Assembly: GCA_022560025.1 (NCBI GenBank)
Contig: JAFISE010000132.1
Coordinates: 1-64,000, forward strand
DNA from: Stagonosporopsis chrysanthemi
Lineage: Eukaryota; Ascomycota; Dothideomycetes; Pleosporales; Didymellaceae
Direction of reading: 5' to 3'
Length of the DNA: 64,000 bases
Shown in pieces: positions 1 through 9,537 of the stretch. The notes below the pieces were generated by a model that saw only the letters and a program-made list of their open reading frames with translations, had not been told where the DNA came from and searched no databases. Position 1 is the stretch's first letter, and every line of letters starts with the position of its first letter. A program made the position numbers and the translations under genes.

Positions 1-452
1 ACTTAGTAAGCTTTTATTATTAGTCTTTACTTTTATAAGAATATAACTATTAAAATTTATATTTAACTTAAGTAACAATCTATGTTATTAAATATTAACT
101 TAGCTTTTAAGCTAAAGAGTCTACTTTATTCTACTTATTATTACTTTTTACTTTTAAAATAGAACAATTATATCTATACTCTTTACTATAAAGTCTAAGC
201 TTTTAAGCTTTTATTGCTATATTTATCTCTAAGAACTAATTAAAAAGTACTTGTAAGCTTTGCTTAAAGTATAACCTTAATAGCTACTTAATAGTACTAG
301 TATATGTAAAGCTAGTTAATTATAGTTTAAAGTCTAGTATATTATCTTCTTAGCCTTCTAAATTAACTACAGTAAGCTTATAAGATAGCTCTGATATATT
401 ACTAGGAAGATTCTTAAGTGCAGATTTAATTGATTCTATAGTCTTTTCTGGT
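1..452. repeat. AT-rich, TpA-rich island (RIP-type)
   Basis: The sequence is overwhelmingly A and T, packed with TA, TTA and CTTA words and almost without CpG. It stops abruptly near position 452, where normal-composition DNA starts. No reading frame of useful length survives. In Pezizomycotina this pattern is the usual scar of repeat-induced point mutation (C to T in repeats), so I read it as the edge of a mutated transposon. The parent element cannot be recognised. Confidence 0.75.
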
Positions 453-523
453 AGTCGCGTGTAGCGGCAGAAGACGTTGATGCTAGCAGGCGCAATCAGC
501 GTTTTGGCAACGCATATCACAAT

Positions 524-1153
524 CTACGAGTTGCCGTCGTTGGAGTAGTACATACAATCTTGTCCCTGCGGTGACAGAGGGTCACTTCCGTACCCCAAGA
601 TCTCCCACTTGGAACGCACAAGATGTGGCCATCCTGTGCCGCGTCGTGAATACGTCAGGCTTGACCGTTCCCCCCAATTAAATGTGTCCCCGTTCAAATC
701 CGGTTTCGCCTCGCCGTTGGCTTCTCCAGCTATACCAGAGGGTGTGTTCAGACCTCTGGCGGTGCGGCTCGGTGTTGAAGAGCTGGAAAGTGGTTGCCAG
801 GATATCAAGTCCTCGATTTGAGTCCCCCACTGAAGCGACAGAAATTCCTTGGCAGGAATGGTTCCAGGCGGTTTGGGCAGAAGCGTATAGGTCACTGTCA
901 CGTTGCGCGATTCGCGCCACTTGGGAAGGGTGGAGTGCGTCAGCTTCCAGGTGCCGCTGAGCCAATCGAGCGACGGTGGTAGAATCACGGTTGGCGAAGC
1001 GACGCGCGCGGCGTTAGGGGCACGCAAGTGAGCTGCAGTATCAGCTGCCATGAGGTGTGGACAAGTTGAGGATATTAAACATAGCATTGCTGCTCTTTGC
1101 GTGGGATGAGGCAGGAGCAGCGGGAAGGGGTAAGCCAACCAGGCAGGAGCCAC
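524..1153 (-). pseudogene. lipocalin-like (calycin-type) protein, decayed
   Basis: The translation has a block (WLSGTWKLTHSTLPKW) typical of small fungal lipocalin-like proteins, in which the GTW segment opens the beta-barrel. A later GTGW...KWEILGYG block also fits the family. The reading frame begins without an ATG. A plausible donor at about 1151 (GTAAGT on this strand) and a CAG acceptor near 1050 suggest an upstream exon, but the ATG nearest to it (about 1184) meets a TAG after three codons. The C-terminal strands normally following the GYG segment are replaced by unrelated residues before the stop at 524. It lies beside the AT-rich island, so RIP leakage is a likely cause of decay. The family call is from memory of related proteins and is moderate. 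Confidence 0.45.
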
Positions 1154-1333
1154 TTACCGGTACCTAGTGTGGTGCTAGCGTGTCATGGCGGTTGTGTACT
1201 TTCTGCATTCGACAGCTTTTGAGGTCATGGATTGCTTAAGCAGACAAGTACATTTGATAATTGCAGAGCAGTCAAACATCATGCCCAAGTCGAACCGCAC
1301 TCGGCACGTTCTCGCGCTTCCAAATCGGGTTGA

Positions 1334-1732
1334 TGACGTCATATCGTCAACAACTTGCCAAACAAGAAGCGGCCAACCATCAACGAGATCGACTGCCCTC
1401 ATCTGACCCTGGCCTGCAAGGAAGCCGCCCCAGCAATCGGCACGCAGTCATGGGCGAATTGCAAGAAAGATAAACGTTGGTTTGTGGACCGGAACGGCTT
1501 CGTCGAACTTGCACGAGACTGGGGTGACATCCTCGACTTCTGCGAACACTGCGACACTCTCCGTCCGCCTCTCCCGTCGCCGAGGAGTCATCGAGAGACG
1601 AAGTTGACCAAGTGGTGCTTCGGCCAGGAAGCGATGATTGACTACATCCCAAAGGATGCAACGCATAGATCCAATCCGGTATTCATTCACATTGCCAATG
1701 CACTAGAGGAGATATTAATGCATTTTAGTTAA
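1334..1732 (+). pseudogene. open exon-like fragment, unknown
   Basis: An open stretch of about 130 codons follows a TGA and has no ATG near its 5' end. It holds clustered cysteines and a hydrophilic, charged composition (for example DILDFCEHCDTL) that looks more like coding than random sequence. I do not recognise the family. It runs into an AT-rich patch and ends there. It may be the last exon of a decayed gene, or chance. Confidence 0.25.
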
Positions 1733-1905
1733 AACATACAGCTTTAAACAAACTATTATTCTGCTTATTCTATTTTTAATTGGACTCTAGTAAGATCCTT
1801 TATGATTCTTCAACAGTGCTAGTAGCTGCTTTGAAACTCTAGGATGTAATCTAGATCAGTCTATAACTCTTATATAATAATTTGACGTCCCTAACACAAT
1901 ATATC
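1733..1905. repeat. short AT-rich patch
   Basis: A second AT-rich stretch rich in TTA and TAA words separates two decayed genes and forms the broken 3' end of the hydrolase relic. It resembles the island at the start of the window. Confidence 0.5.
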
Positions 1906-2454
1906 TTCTCTAAGAACTAAAAAATCTTTGTACCCAGGCTGACTTAACGTTTGCATACTCATCTCATCGGCGTGCTCGATTACCCACAGAAGTCCTGCAT
2001 ACGAGTCGTGTAGCGCGGCAGGCGCTGGATGCTCTAGAGACAAACTGTGCTCAGGGGCAACGAAAAGGGTCTCAATGCCAATGAAGTAGCTCATCACAAC
2101 ATCCAAGGCTGTGAACCGTGTGCAGGCGATTTCTCCACCACCGTGTACACTATAAGCCACGGCGCGCTTAATATTAGAGGAGCAAAAGCTCCTAAAAACC
2201 GAGAGCGTTACAGGCGGGTCGTCCTTATTCAGGCCTGGCACGCTGTGTTCGATTTGTTCAAGGTTTGGCCTGGCCTGCAGAATATGGTTGAGGGAAAAGT
2301 GATCAGTCGAGCTACGTAATTTTTCGAGATCGTCAAGTTCTTCTGAAAAGGCTGTATTATAAGCCTCAACGGCGGGCATGAGTGATGGAGCGTAGGATGG
2401 TCGTATTGGTAGGTGTGCCTTGGTACCCGACTCGATTGGAGCAATATTTGCCAT
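1891..2454 (-). pseudogene. alpha/beta-hydrolase (HSL-like esterase), truncated
   Basis: From an ATG at 2454 the product reads like the N-terminal half of a fungal alpha/beta-hydrolase fold-3 esterase. A substrate-cap segment is followed by the oxyanion-hole motif HGGG, then the conserved region ending in EHPAPAALHDSYAGLLW. In functional members a GxSxG nucleophile elbow follows about 25 residues later. Here the frame degenerates and stops at 1891 before that motif, inside AT-rich sequence. The arginine-rich stretch usually before EHPAPAA (EYRLAPEHP) is changed to APEHSLSLEHP. The serine and the later Asp and His are absent, so it cannot be an active esterase. The open frame continues a further 49 codons upstream without an ATG. 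Confidence 0.7.
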
Positions 2455-2739
2455 TGCGTGAGAAGGTTTCCCAAGGATTTCGTCGTTCCCAGTCAAGATT
2501 TGTACTAAGGAAAGATTTGGCAGAGCAAAGTTCACGATGAAGATTAACTTATAGTGCCGATGACAGATTTTGAAGGAAACGATCTCTTGTATCAATATCA
2601 ATGGTCAAAATATAGCCGATGGGTCAACGGAAGTAGCTATTGCCGTGTTCCGCAAAGATTCGCACAAACGTAAAGATGACCCGTGTTTGGATTAGATTGG
2701 ATTGTAATTTACATCCGATGAGCGAGCTTCGAACTACTA

Positions 2740-3068
2740 CAGTGTCAGGCATAAGTAGTTTAGGTGGAGAAGGTTAGCAAGGGTGTTTGGCAGTAATTCT
2801 TGGGTAAGTTGAGCTGAGCTTTGTTATACTTTACAGCTATTTCTAGTACTTTATTTGGCCTCCCTGAGCGTCAATTACTGCCTGGCAGTGATCCTTCATA
2901 TTGCTGCTACCTCAGCAAGTGTCTTAGGGGCAATTCAATCCCAGGCCTCCTGTACAATAACCCCTGAGTTGAGTATGTTGAGTAATTCTGTCGGTAGGGC
3001 CATTCCGCGTCATCTGATAGGCACCACTTTTGTGCCAGGCTCACCTACAATACTTATGCCTGACACCG
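2740..3068 (-). mobile_element. internally deleted Tc1/mariner element (MITE-like)
   Basis: A 329-bp segment is bounded by 27-bp terminal inverted repeats with three mismatches, beginning C(A/G)GTGTCAGGCATAAGTA, and is flanked on each side by the dinucleotide TA, the Tc1/mariner target. On the minus strand it keeps the last codons of a transposase (2843-2899), whose end, CQAVIDAQGGQIKY plus stop, is typical of fungal Tc1-type transposases. Upstream transposase-like residues (VQEAWD, then IAPKTLAE) are in another frame and broken by TGA codons. The DDE catalytic core is missing, so the copy is non-autonomous. Confidence 0.75.
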
Positions 3069-3811
3069 TAGTACGCCAGCCTCCCATAGGGCATTGGTCG
3101 ACGTGTGAAGCGGTGAGGGAGTCAAGGGCTACAACCCCTAGCTGTCTCCGAACACAGTCTATATACAAAACAAAGTGATTGTAGCAATGCTGCTCAGTTA
3201 TGCGTCAGCTCCCACCGGCAGTTGTGGAAGTGCTACCAGGGTTTAGTGATGCAAGCATCTTCTATTCTGGGCAAGTATAGCTGAGAACTGCTCCGGCCAA
3301 ATAGCCTGTGTAGTCATTCAAAGAAATGCCCAGAAAAATCGGGTCAATAACAAGAGAAAGACGTGTAGTTGGTGTGCACTTGAGTCGCTAGATGGTCTCT
3401 GGCTATGTCACCCCGTGGACTACATTGCTCGTGGAACAATTCTGAAATCGGAAAGTATAATGGAGTACACGTTCAAAGGTGGCCTCCTCTTCTAGCGCCT
3501 TCATGCGCTTTGGACTCGGCTCGCAATCGCATCGAGTGCGTCGATCAGCGGGTCCGGCAAGACATTCCCACAATAGCGAGAGTAGACTGGGCAGTGGTCC
3601 GCGGCTCGCTAGGCGTGACGCTGTTGAAACACCATTCTATATAATCAGCTCGCTTTGTGTTGGATTAGCTAAGGGCTTTGGTGACCATCAACAGTATGCT
3701 GTTTGAGACAGGCGACGTTCGAAATTGGAAGAATCTACACTCTGAAGATCCGGTACGCGATATTGACACTAGCATGCCACTGCTTAGGTTTTCGAGGTAT
3801 GTGTCACTGGT
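3069..3811. other. no gene seen
   Basis: Several short overlapping frames on both strands lack start codons or recognisable motifs. I see no feature I can support. Confidence 0.4.
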
Positions 3812-4424
3812 TCAAATGTCAGCGGTGATCTCTTCGGACAGCTTGCCCGTACTTTGAGTGACGGAATGTTTGCCCGTCCGTGAAGAAAGTAATGGCAGCT
3901 GGACGCACAGTAAGTAAGCCCATCTGAGAGCGGAACTGTAGACAGTGGACTGCAAGCAAATCAGTTTGTGTTCGTACGATCTTGAAGAGTAGACTAGTAG
4001 AGCACTTTTCAACGCTCTACCAAGTTGCCCTCGTCTGACGTCCGGATCATCTGCCAGAGAAAGTACCGATGTGAAGTGAGGAACAAGCTTCCTCAGACTT
4101 AGCGGCAAGGCTGTCACTTCATCATGGACCACACCACTACATACGTCGAGGAGAGCGGCTAGGGAGCGGAATCTCTGCATTTTGCTGTTTCTTTGGAGAC
4201 GACAGAAAAGATCCTGTAAGTCGTCGTTTGAAAACTTGATGTTGAAGAAAAGCACTCGCGAAGCGACCACCCAATTCTTTTGTTGAGGGTGTGATGGTCA
4301 TTTTTGTACGTTGGAAGAGAGATATCGAAACGGTGCAAATCAAGAATGGTCTGGAATCAGCTGTGTCTACTATCGCCCAGGTTTCAGACAGATACCCTGC
4401 ATATTCGATATATATCGACTGCAT
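3812..4424 (-). pseudogene. degenerate coding remnant, unknown
   Basis: Two open stretches in different frames (4424-4137 and 4270-3812) overlap and together would give one product only if a frameshift or intron joined them. The second begins without ATG. Its composition (leucine-rich, regular charged residues, e.g. LPLSLRKLVPHFTSVL) is protein-like and suggests helices, but I do not recognise a family. It may be a decayed gene or an exon pair I cannot join. Confidence 0.25.
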
Positions 4425-4450
4425 GACAAGGCTGAGATGCGGCAGTCTGG

Positions 4451-4946
4451 ATGGTTAGGCCCTTTGCAAGCGTTGTTGGAGGAATCGTCACACCTCTTCC
4501 CAGTGTGGTTGGAGAAATCGTCGCTCCTCTCTCTAGCGTTGTTGGATGAGTCGTTACACCTCTTCCAAGCGTTGTTGGAACAGTTGTTACTCCTCTTTTA
4601 AGCGTGGTTGGAGGAATCCTCGGCCCCATTCTAGGCGTTGGAAACTCTGTCGCGCCCCCCTTTGCAACGCTCCTCACTGTCGCAGTCCCCAATCGTGTCC
4701 CCAGCGCTGCTCTCAGCACAAGGAAAGTATGCCGCCCTGGCATCAACTTGCTCAACCTGGTCTGTGTTCCTCTGCCGCTGGGCGGTGGCACTTGTACCGG
4801 CGGAAGGAAGAAGTTATGCATGACCACTGCTGCACCTGTAAGTTGCATCCCTTCCCTCATCTTCGACTTAGCACTAACGTTTTAATCAGGGCAGCAATCT
4901 TCCTCTTCTGAGTCTTACAGCACTCAACTGCGTTGATATTCTTTAG
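4451..4946 (+). pseudogene. hydrophobin-like protein with 11-residue repeats, broken
   Basis: One frame encodes five tandem units of the type SVVGGIVTPLP (33 bp each, 4469-4633). A cysteine-bearing tail follows with hydrophobin flavour: a segment with LLNLVCVPLPLGGGTC, then KKLC, then ALNCVDIL at the end. The last exon is joined through a good 52-bp intron (4838-4889, branch CTAAC). Lesions are visible: a TGA inside repeat three (4547-4549), another TGA just upstream (4430-4432), and single cysteines where hydrophobins have CC pairs. No signal peptide exon was found; the ATG at 4451 leads directly into the repeats. Repeat-bearing hydrophobins are known in fungi. The class assignment is inference. 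Confidence 0.5.
4469..4633 (+). repeat. 33-bp tandem repeat, five units
   Basis: Units start at 4469, 4502, 4535, 4568 and 4601 and each encodes an 11-residue valine-rich step (VVGxxVxPLxS). The units have diverged by point changes, one of which creates a stop codon. Confidence 0.8.
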
Positions 4947-5807
4947 GGTCCGATAGGCGACAAAGAGTATGAGATGATATGGTAGTACGTTGCTGCATCT
5001 TAACTACTTTACGATTCTTTACACAACCGTTTTCATTTTACTTACCTTTATCATCAGCTTCCTAAGTTAAAGTAATACGGAACAGGTCTGGTAGAGATCC
5101 AAGAGCATTCAGAGGATATCTAAGAAGACTTAACTACGAGAAGCGTGGTAGGTTATTTACCTTCTAGCTACAATACATTATTCGTCTTAAACCTCTAATC
5201 GTGGCATCGTGTTATAGTGTTCGGAAGCTACTAGAACTTCGGTAATCGCCTACATCACGTGCGAGGGAGTGGATACTAGGTACGCCGTGGAGGTTGCCGC
5301 TATGAATACAAGAGTGTAGCAGAATCCGAAGATTGAGTCAAGGAGAGCGAGACAGAAGTTAGTTTCAAACAACCTCTGACGAGTTACCTTAAGATACTAA
5401 CATCTTTAGCTATCAGGTCTCCACCGCGGCACGAATCTGTAACTACAACCAGCATACCAGGCTGTTTGCAGGCAGGTCCTTAATGCATAACATACTGAGC
5501 TTTTTTGCCTAGGTTAGAGTTTCGAATCGAAGTTCACGTGTGCCAATCTGTCTGCGCAGCCTTTTAGGAGCTTACCCTGTGAGACATCCTGTTCACAGAG
5601 CATTCCTCTATGAGACACTCACAACGTAACCTTGGTACAACCGCTGTTGTAACCTGCTTCTAGGCTGGCATTGTATCATGGCAACCTGCACGCTTTGATT
5701 CCAACTAACTCGAATCAGCTGTTGTGATCTGTATTTATTGATGCAGTCCGAGTTTTAACCCCTCTACGTGTCTCTGCGTCTTCACAAACGATTCTCGAGT
5801 CGAAGAT
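4947..5807. other. no gene seen; moderately AT-rich spacer
   Basis: The region is slightly TA-enriched, with stop codons in all frames. It may contain mutated repeat sequence, but nothing is recognisable. Confidence 0.4.
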
Positions 5808-6951
5808 ATGGCCATAGCACCGAAGTCTAGGGACGGACAAGCTCTTGTCGGAATCACGATTTCTATGCTCATTTTGTCCTGGATCACAGTAACTTTGCGC
5901 ATCTGGATTCGCAAGCGGATCAAAAGTCTTGGACTTGACGATCTGCTGATGACGATCGGTCTTGTATGTACAGCTACTAGATCAGGTCACTGGAAAGCTA
6001 ATCTGTGCACAGATACTGTTCACTGTCGCGGGCCAGAACATAGTACATGCAGCATACAGCGGTATTGGTACACCAGACAAATATCTCAATGATTACTACC
6101 AGCGCCAGGGACGCAAGGTAGGTCGAAAACGAGATACGGAGAATGAGAAGGTGCTATTATGTTAACAAGGAGTCTAAAACAGTGGTTCTGGTGGTGTTCG
6201 ACTATGTACGCTCTTGCAACAGCGGCCATCAAATGTAGTATTTGCGTCTGCATGCTTCGCATCGCCACACGGAAACGCTATCGATTCACCATGTACGCTG
6301 TCATGGTTTTGAGTGCTATTGCTTCGTTCACCTCCGACCTATGTTTCCTTGTCTGGTGCCATCCAATCGCCGCAAATTGGGATCCTAGAGTTGGCAGTTG
6401 CCCAAGTCAAAACATCATCTCATGTATCGGGTTCTACTTCTCTGCTACCTCTATCTTGACAGATTGGACTTGTGCAATCTTACCTGGATTCATACTGTGG
6501 GATACACAACTTACGAGAAGATTGAAGATTTCGATCACTGTGCTGTTGGCATTAGGTTTAGTGCAAGTTGCATACAAAATATAGCTTGGTCTTGACTGCT
6601 AACGCCATGCATAGTGCAAGTCTAACAACTGTCATCCGCTTTGCATACCTCGACGTCTATAACAAGACAGATGACTATCTGTTCAACATCGCGCCGCTCT
6701 GCCTCTGGACTATGTTAGAATGCGGCCTCGGCATAGTCGGTGGGTCGGTTGCTACACTTAAGCCGCTATTCCGCATGGTAGCGACCTGCTACCACTCATC
6801 ATGCGCCGGGAAAAACTCTGGCTCTGATAGCGACAATCTGGGTTCTCGGGATCCAGGTCATCTTCCTCGCAACAGCAGGGCAATAGAAGTTACGAACGAC
6901 GAGTCTGTGCGGTCTGGAGATCATATCGAAACTCCAGATGCACAGGTATAA
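5808..6951 (+). CDS. Pth11-type / rhodopsin-domain integral membrane protein
   Basis: This is a predicted plasma-membrane receptor-like protein of 325 residues, related to the fungal Pth11 GPCR-like group (rhodopsin domain). Four exons fit a continuous frame: 5808-5963, 6013-6117, 6183-6562 and 6615-6951. The first exon has a transmembrane helix followed by RIWIRKRIKSLGLDDLLM, the family's first loop. The third has the WFWWCSTMYALATAAIKCSI helix and later membrane segments. The fourth has IRFAYLDVY and a polar cytoplasmic tail. The last intron (6563-6614) uses a GC donor (GCAAGT); only this keeps the frame across LLALGLVASLTTVIRF. All exons are open, so the gene looks intact although its neighbours are decayed. 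The ligand is unknown. Confidence 0.8.
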
Positions 6952-7554
6952 GCGCACACCAGCATCCCACAGTAGGCAACATTTCATTTATCGCACAAAC
7001 GACACGCAAAATATTTTAATGAGCTCCACAGGTAAGATCCAGGCTGACGAACGTTAGATGGCGAATCTTTCTCATCCTTTCATTCCACATGGCCTGGAAC
7101 GAGACGGTTGCTGATACTTAGGATGACTATCGTGTACAAGACTACATTTGCACAACTACAAATTTCTCAACGGGACATAGGCTGGACGGTCATAAGTTCT
7201 GAATTCAATATGCAAGTAGATGCTACAAGTCAGTGTAGTAATATAGAGCATGGAGCTAGCAATTGCTTCAGAGCGCAGCACAAAGTGACGGCCATATCGA
7301 TGTGTTCCAGAAATTTCCTACCACTCTGTCATCTCCAACAAACATTTCAGATTGACGCATCTCTCAAGACAGCAGCATGCGCAAATCGAATTACACAGTG
7401 AAAGTATGACTTGACAAGAGACTTTTTGCGGTCCATCAAGCAGCTAAGAGAGATAACAAGTCGATTGAGGGTACTGTTGCGTCCAAACTTGACGGTCTCC
7501 AAAGCCTATACGCTCAAAGTATTTCCATGTCCTTGTGTGATCTGTGCGTTGATC
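6952..7554. other. no gene seen
   Basis: Only short frames without motifs. No support for a gene. Confidence 0.4.
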
Positions 7555-8596
7555 CTAAAGCTTGCGACCGCTTTGATCTGTACGCACCAAAGCATGATCG
7601 GTATGCGCGGGGTATGTGTCCATGAAGTACTGTTCCTTTTTTTCGTACGCCTCCAAGAGGTATGTTAGCCATGTGAAGTGCGATCCGCGTGGGTGCTGCA
7701 AAGCAGCTGGCGAGTCACTGTGGCCGAAGTTGTGACAAAAGAGATTACGTCTAGCGTTGCGGTCCCTAGTTCTGTGGACTGGATATCTTCTCCAGAATGA
7801 ATTGCATAACCCAGGTTCGTAGTAGGTGAACAACTCTGTCGTGTTCAAGGCAAGATTTTGATCTGGAGATTTAAATCTCTCTATAGCCCCTGAATAGTCT
7901 TGAACGAAGAAAAATTTCGTCCTCCAGCAACATATCAATGCTCAGACTTTCATCGGCGATACGCTTAAGGCCATGTGTCAAGGTGTGCAGTTCATCCACG
8001 GGCGAAGCCACCCACCTTAGCGATAGGAAGGAAAACACGATCGGTCGCGGTGGAGCTTGGTGTAACAATGGTTGTGTCTGTCGCGGGTATGCGCTAAAAT
8101 GAGACAGTGGGCGATGTACCCTTGGAAACGGGAAGCGGTACCGACAAACATAGCCAATCAAGGTTGGGTTTAGTCGGTGGTCAATATGGGTAGTGCGCCT
8201 TGCTGCTGGATGTAGCGTCCCGAACACTACTGTACTGATTCTGGTCGAATTCGAAAATCGCTAGCCTTGAGTCCACTGGATCATCAAGCGCAACCCTTGA
8301 GAAACCAGAATCAATCCCAGCGGCTGCCAATCAAGCGGCTGAGTCACAAAGAGGTCAAAGTTCACTCTGCAATACTTTTGAGACACGCGTGCTGGTATTG
8401 TCGCCATCTTTCTCCAAGGCTCAAGTCTGTGAGCAGCGACGGCTATCGGATCAGCATACATGTCCTGGATCGGTTCGTCTCGAAGCCATTCCCATCTCCG
8501 TCGGTTCTGCATGTCTTGGATCAGGTCGTACCGCATACCGGTTTCCGTCATTTGTATGTACGATCTAGTCGTTCGAGAGGAAGTCAAAGAACGCAC
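7555..8596 (-). pseudogene. decayed hypothetical gene
   Basis: Three open stretches (8596-8261, 8227-7871 and 7938-7555) lie in order on the minus strand but in different frames, with stops between them. Their translations look like real protein (for example RRRWEWLRDEPIQDMYADP and DELHTLTHGLKRIADESLSI), suggesting one gene broken by frameshifts and nonsense changes. The family is not recognised. A link to F-box-associated hypothetical proteins is only an impression. Confidence 0.35.
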
Positions 8597-9537
8597 AGTC
8601 AGGAGGATGTAAGACTAGCGGTACGGCCCCTATAGTGCGTCGTCACAGTTCTGGCCCATCGTCTTCCTTTGGCTGACCGCAACTTGAGACCAACTAGAAG
8701 TAAAATACAGCCTGGCGTGCCAAGTCTAAAGGGGGTCCGCACATTTCAACACCCATTATACTGCATCTCTGCGCAGTCGGCGCCTTGGCGCAGCCAGTGC
8801 CTCAGCGCAGCCTGGACTTCTGCAGGAACATCTAGGTCTGCTTAAGCTTTCGGCTCGGATTTTAGTAGTCGAGGCACGAGCCGCTGTAAGGCGCCAGCAA
8901 GCCACCAATAAAATGGCCCACAGTCATATGGTTCTCGCTTAGCTCAGGGGACACAACAACTCTCGCGTGCTGCTTTGAGTTACACAATCAGAGACGAGTG
9001 CTGAAAGATCAGAGACTGAGACCTAGGAAGAATTCGCAAGCAGCATTGTTCGCATTGGAGATCTTGCAAAACTGTTGTCGATCAGAGACTTGTTCACTCT
9101 TTCCTTGCGCCTTCGGTCCTCAGAAACTCACGCACAACTGCAGTTCCCGTTTATCGGCCAGCCCTGGCCTACAAGATTAGACTTAGCTATTGTTGGCTGA
9201 CTGAGTGCGTCTTAGCGCCTTGGTGTGCTAACTCTCAATGGCGTTCGTTCGGCAAAGTGACCTCGCTACCTCAGCCAGATCCGATTGATACGCCCTCGTG
9301 TCAATGATGTGAACGTCGAGCTGAAAGATTATGGCGGCGGTATTTGTCGAATTCAGCTCGCCATGAGTCTTCGAAACCAACGCCACAGGTCAAGCCATCG
9401 GCATCTCCGCTCGAGTGTTGTGCCTACTTTGTCTATGAGGGACTATAAATGTCGTTCGAGTCCAGGTAGAGACGTTCGCATCAGCATCACCTTCCGCCAG
9501 TACCACTACAATCTTGGTCAATTTCTTTCTGCTCGTT
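8597..9537. other. intergenic; upstream region of the PAN/CBM gene
   Basis: No frame with coding character. The stretch 8760-8830 repeats GGCGCAG/GGCGCC-like words but forms no clear array. The last part must hold the promoter of the gene starting at 9538. Confidence 0.4.

Noticed and set aside
4601..4946. Taking the GTG at 4604 as the start of a short intact protein
   Set aside because: Fungal nuclear genes start with ATG; the frame clearly continues upstream through the repeats and is interrupted by TGA.
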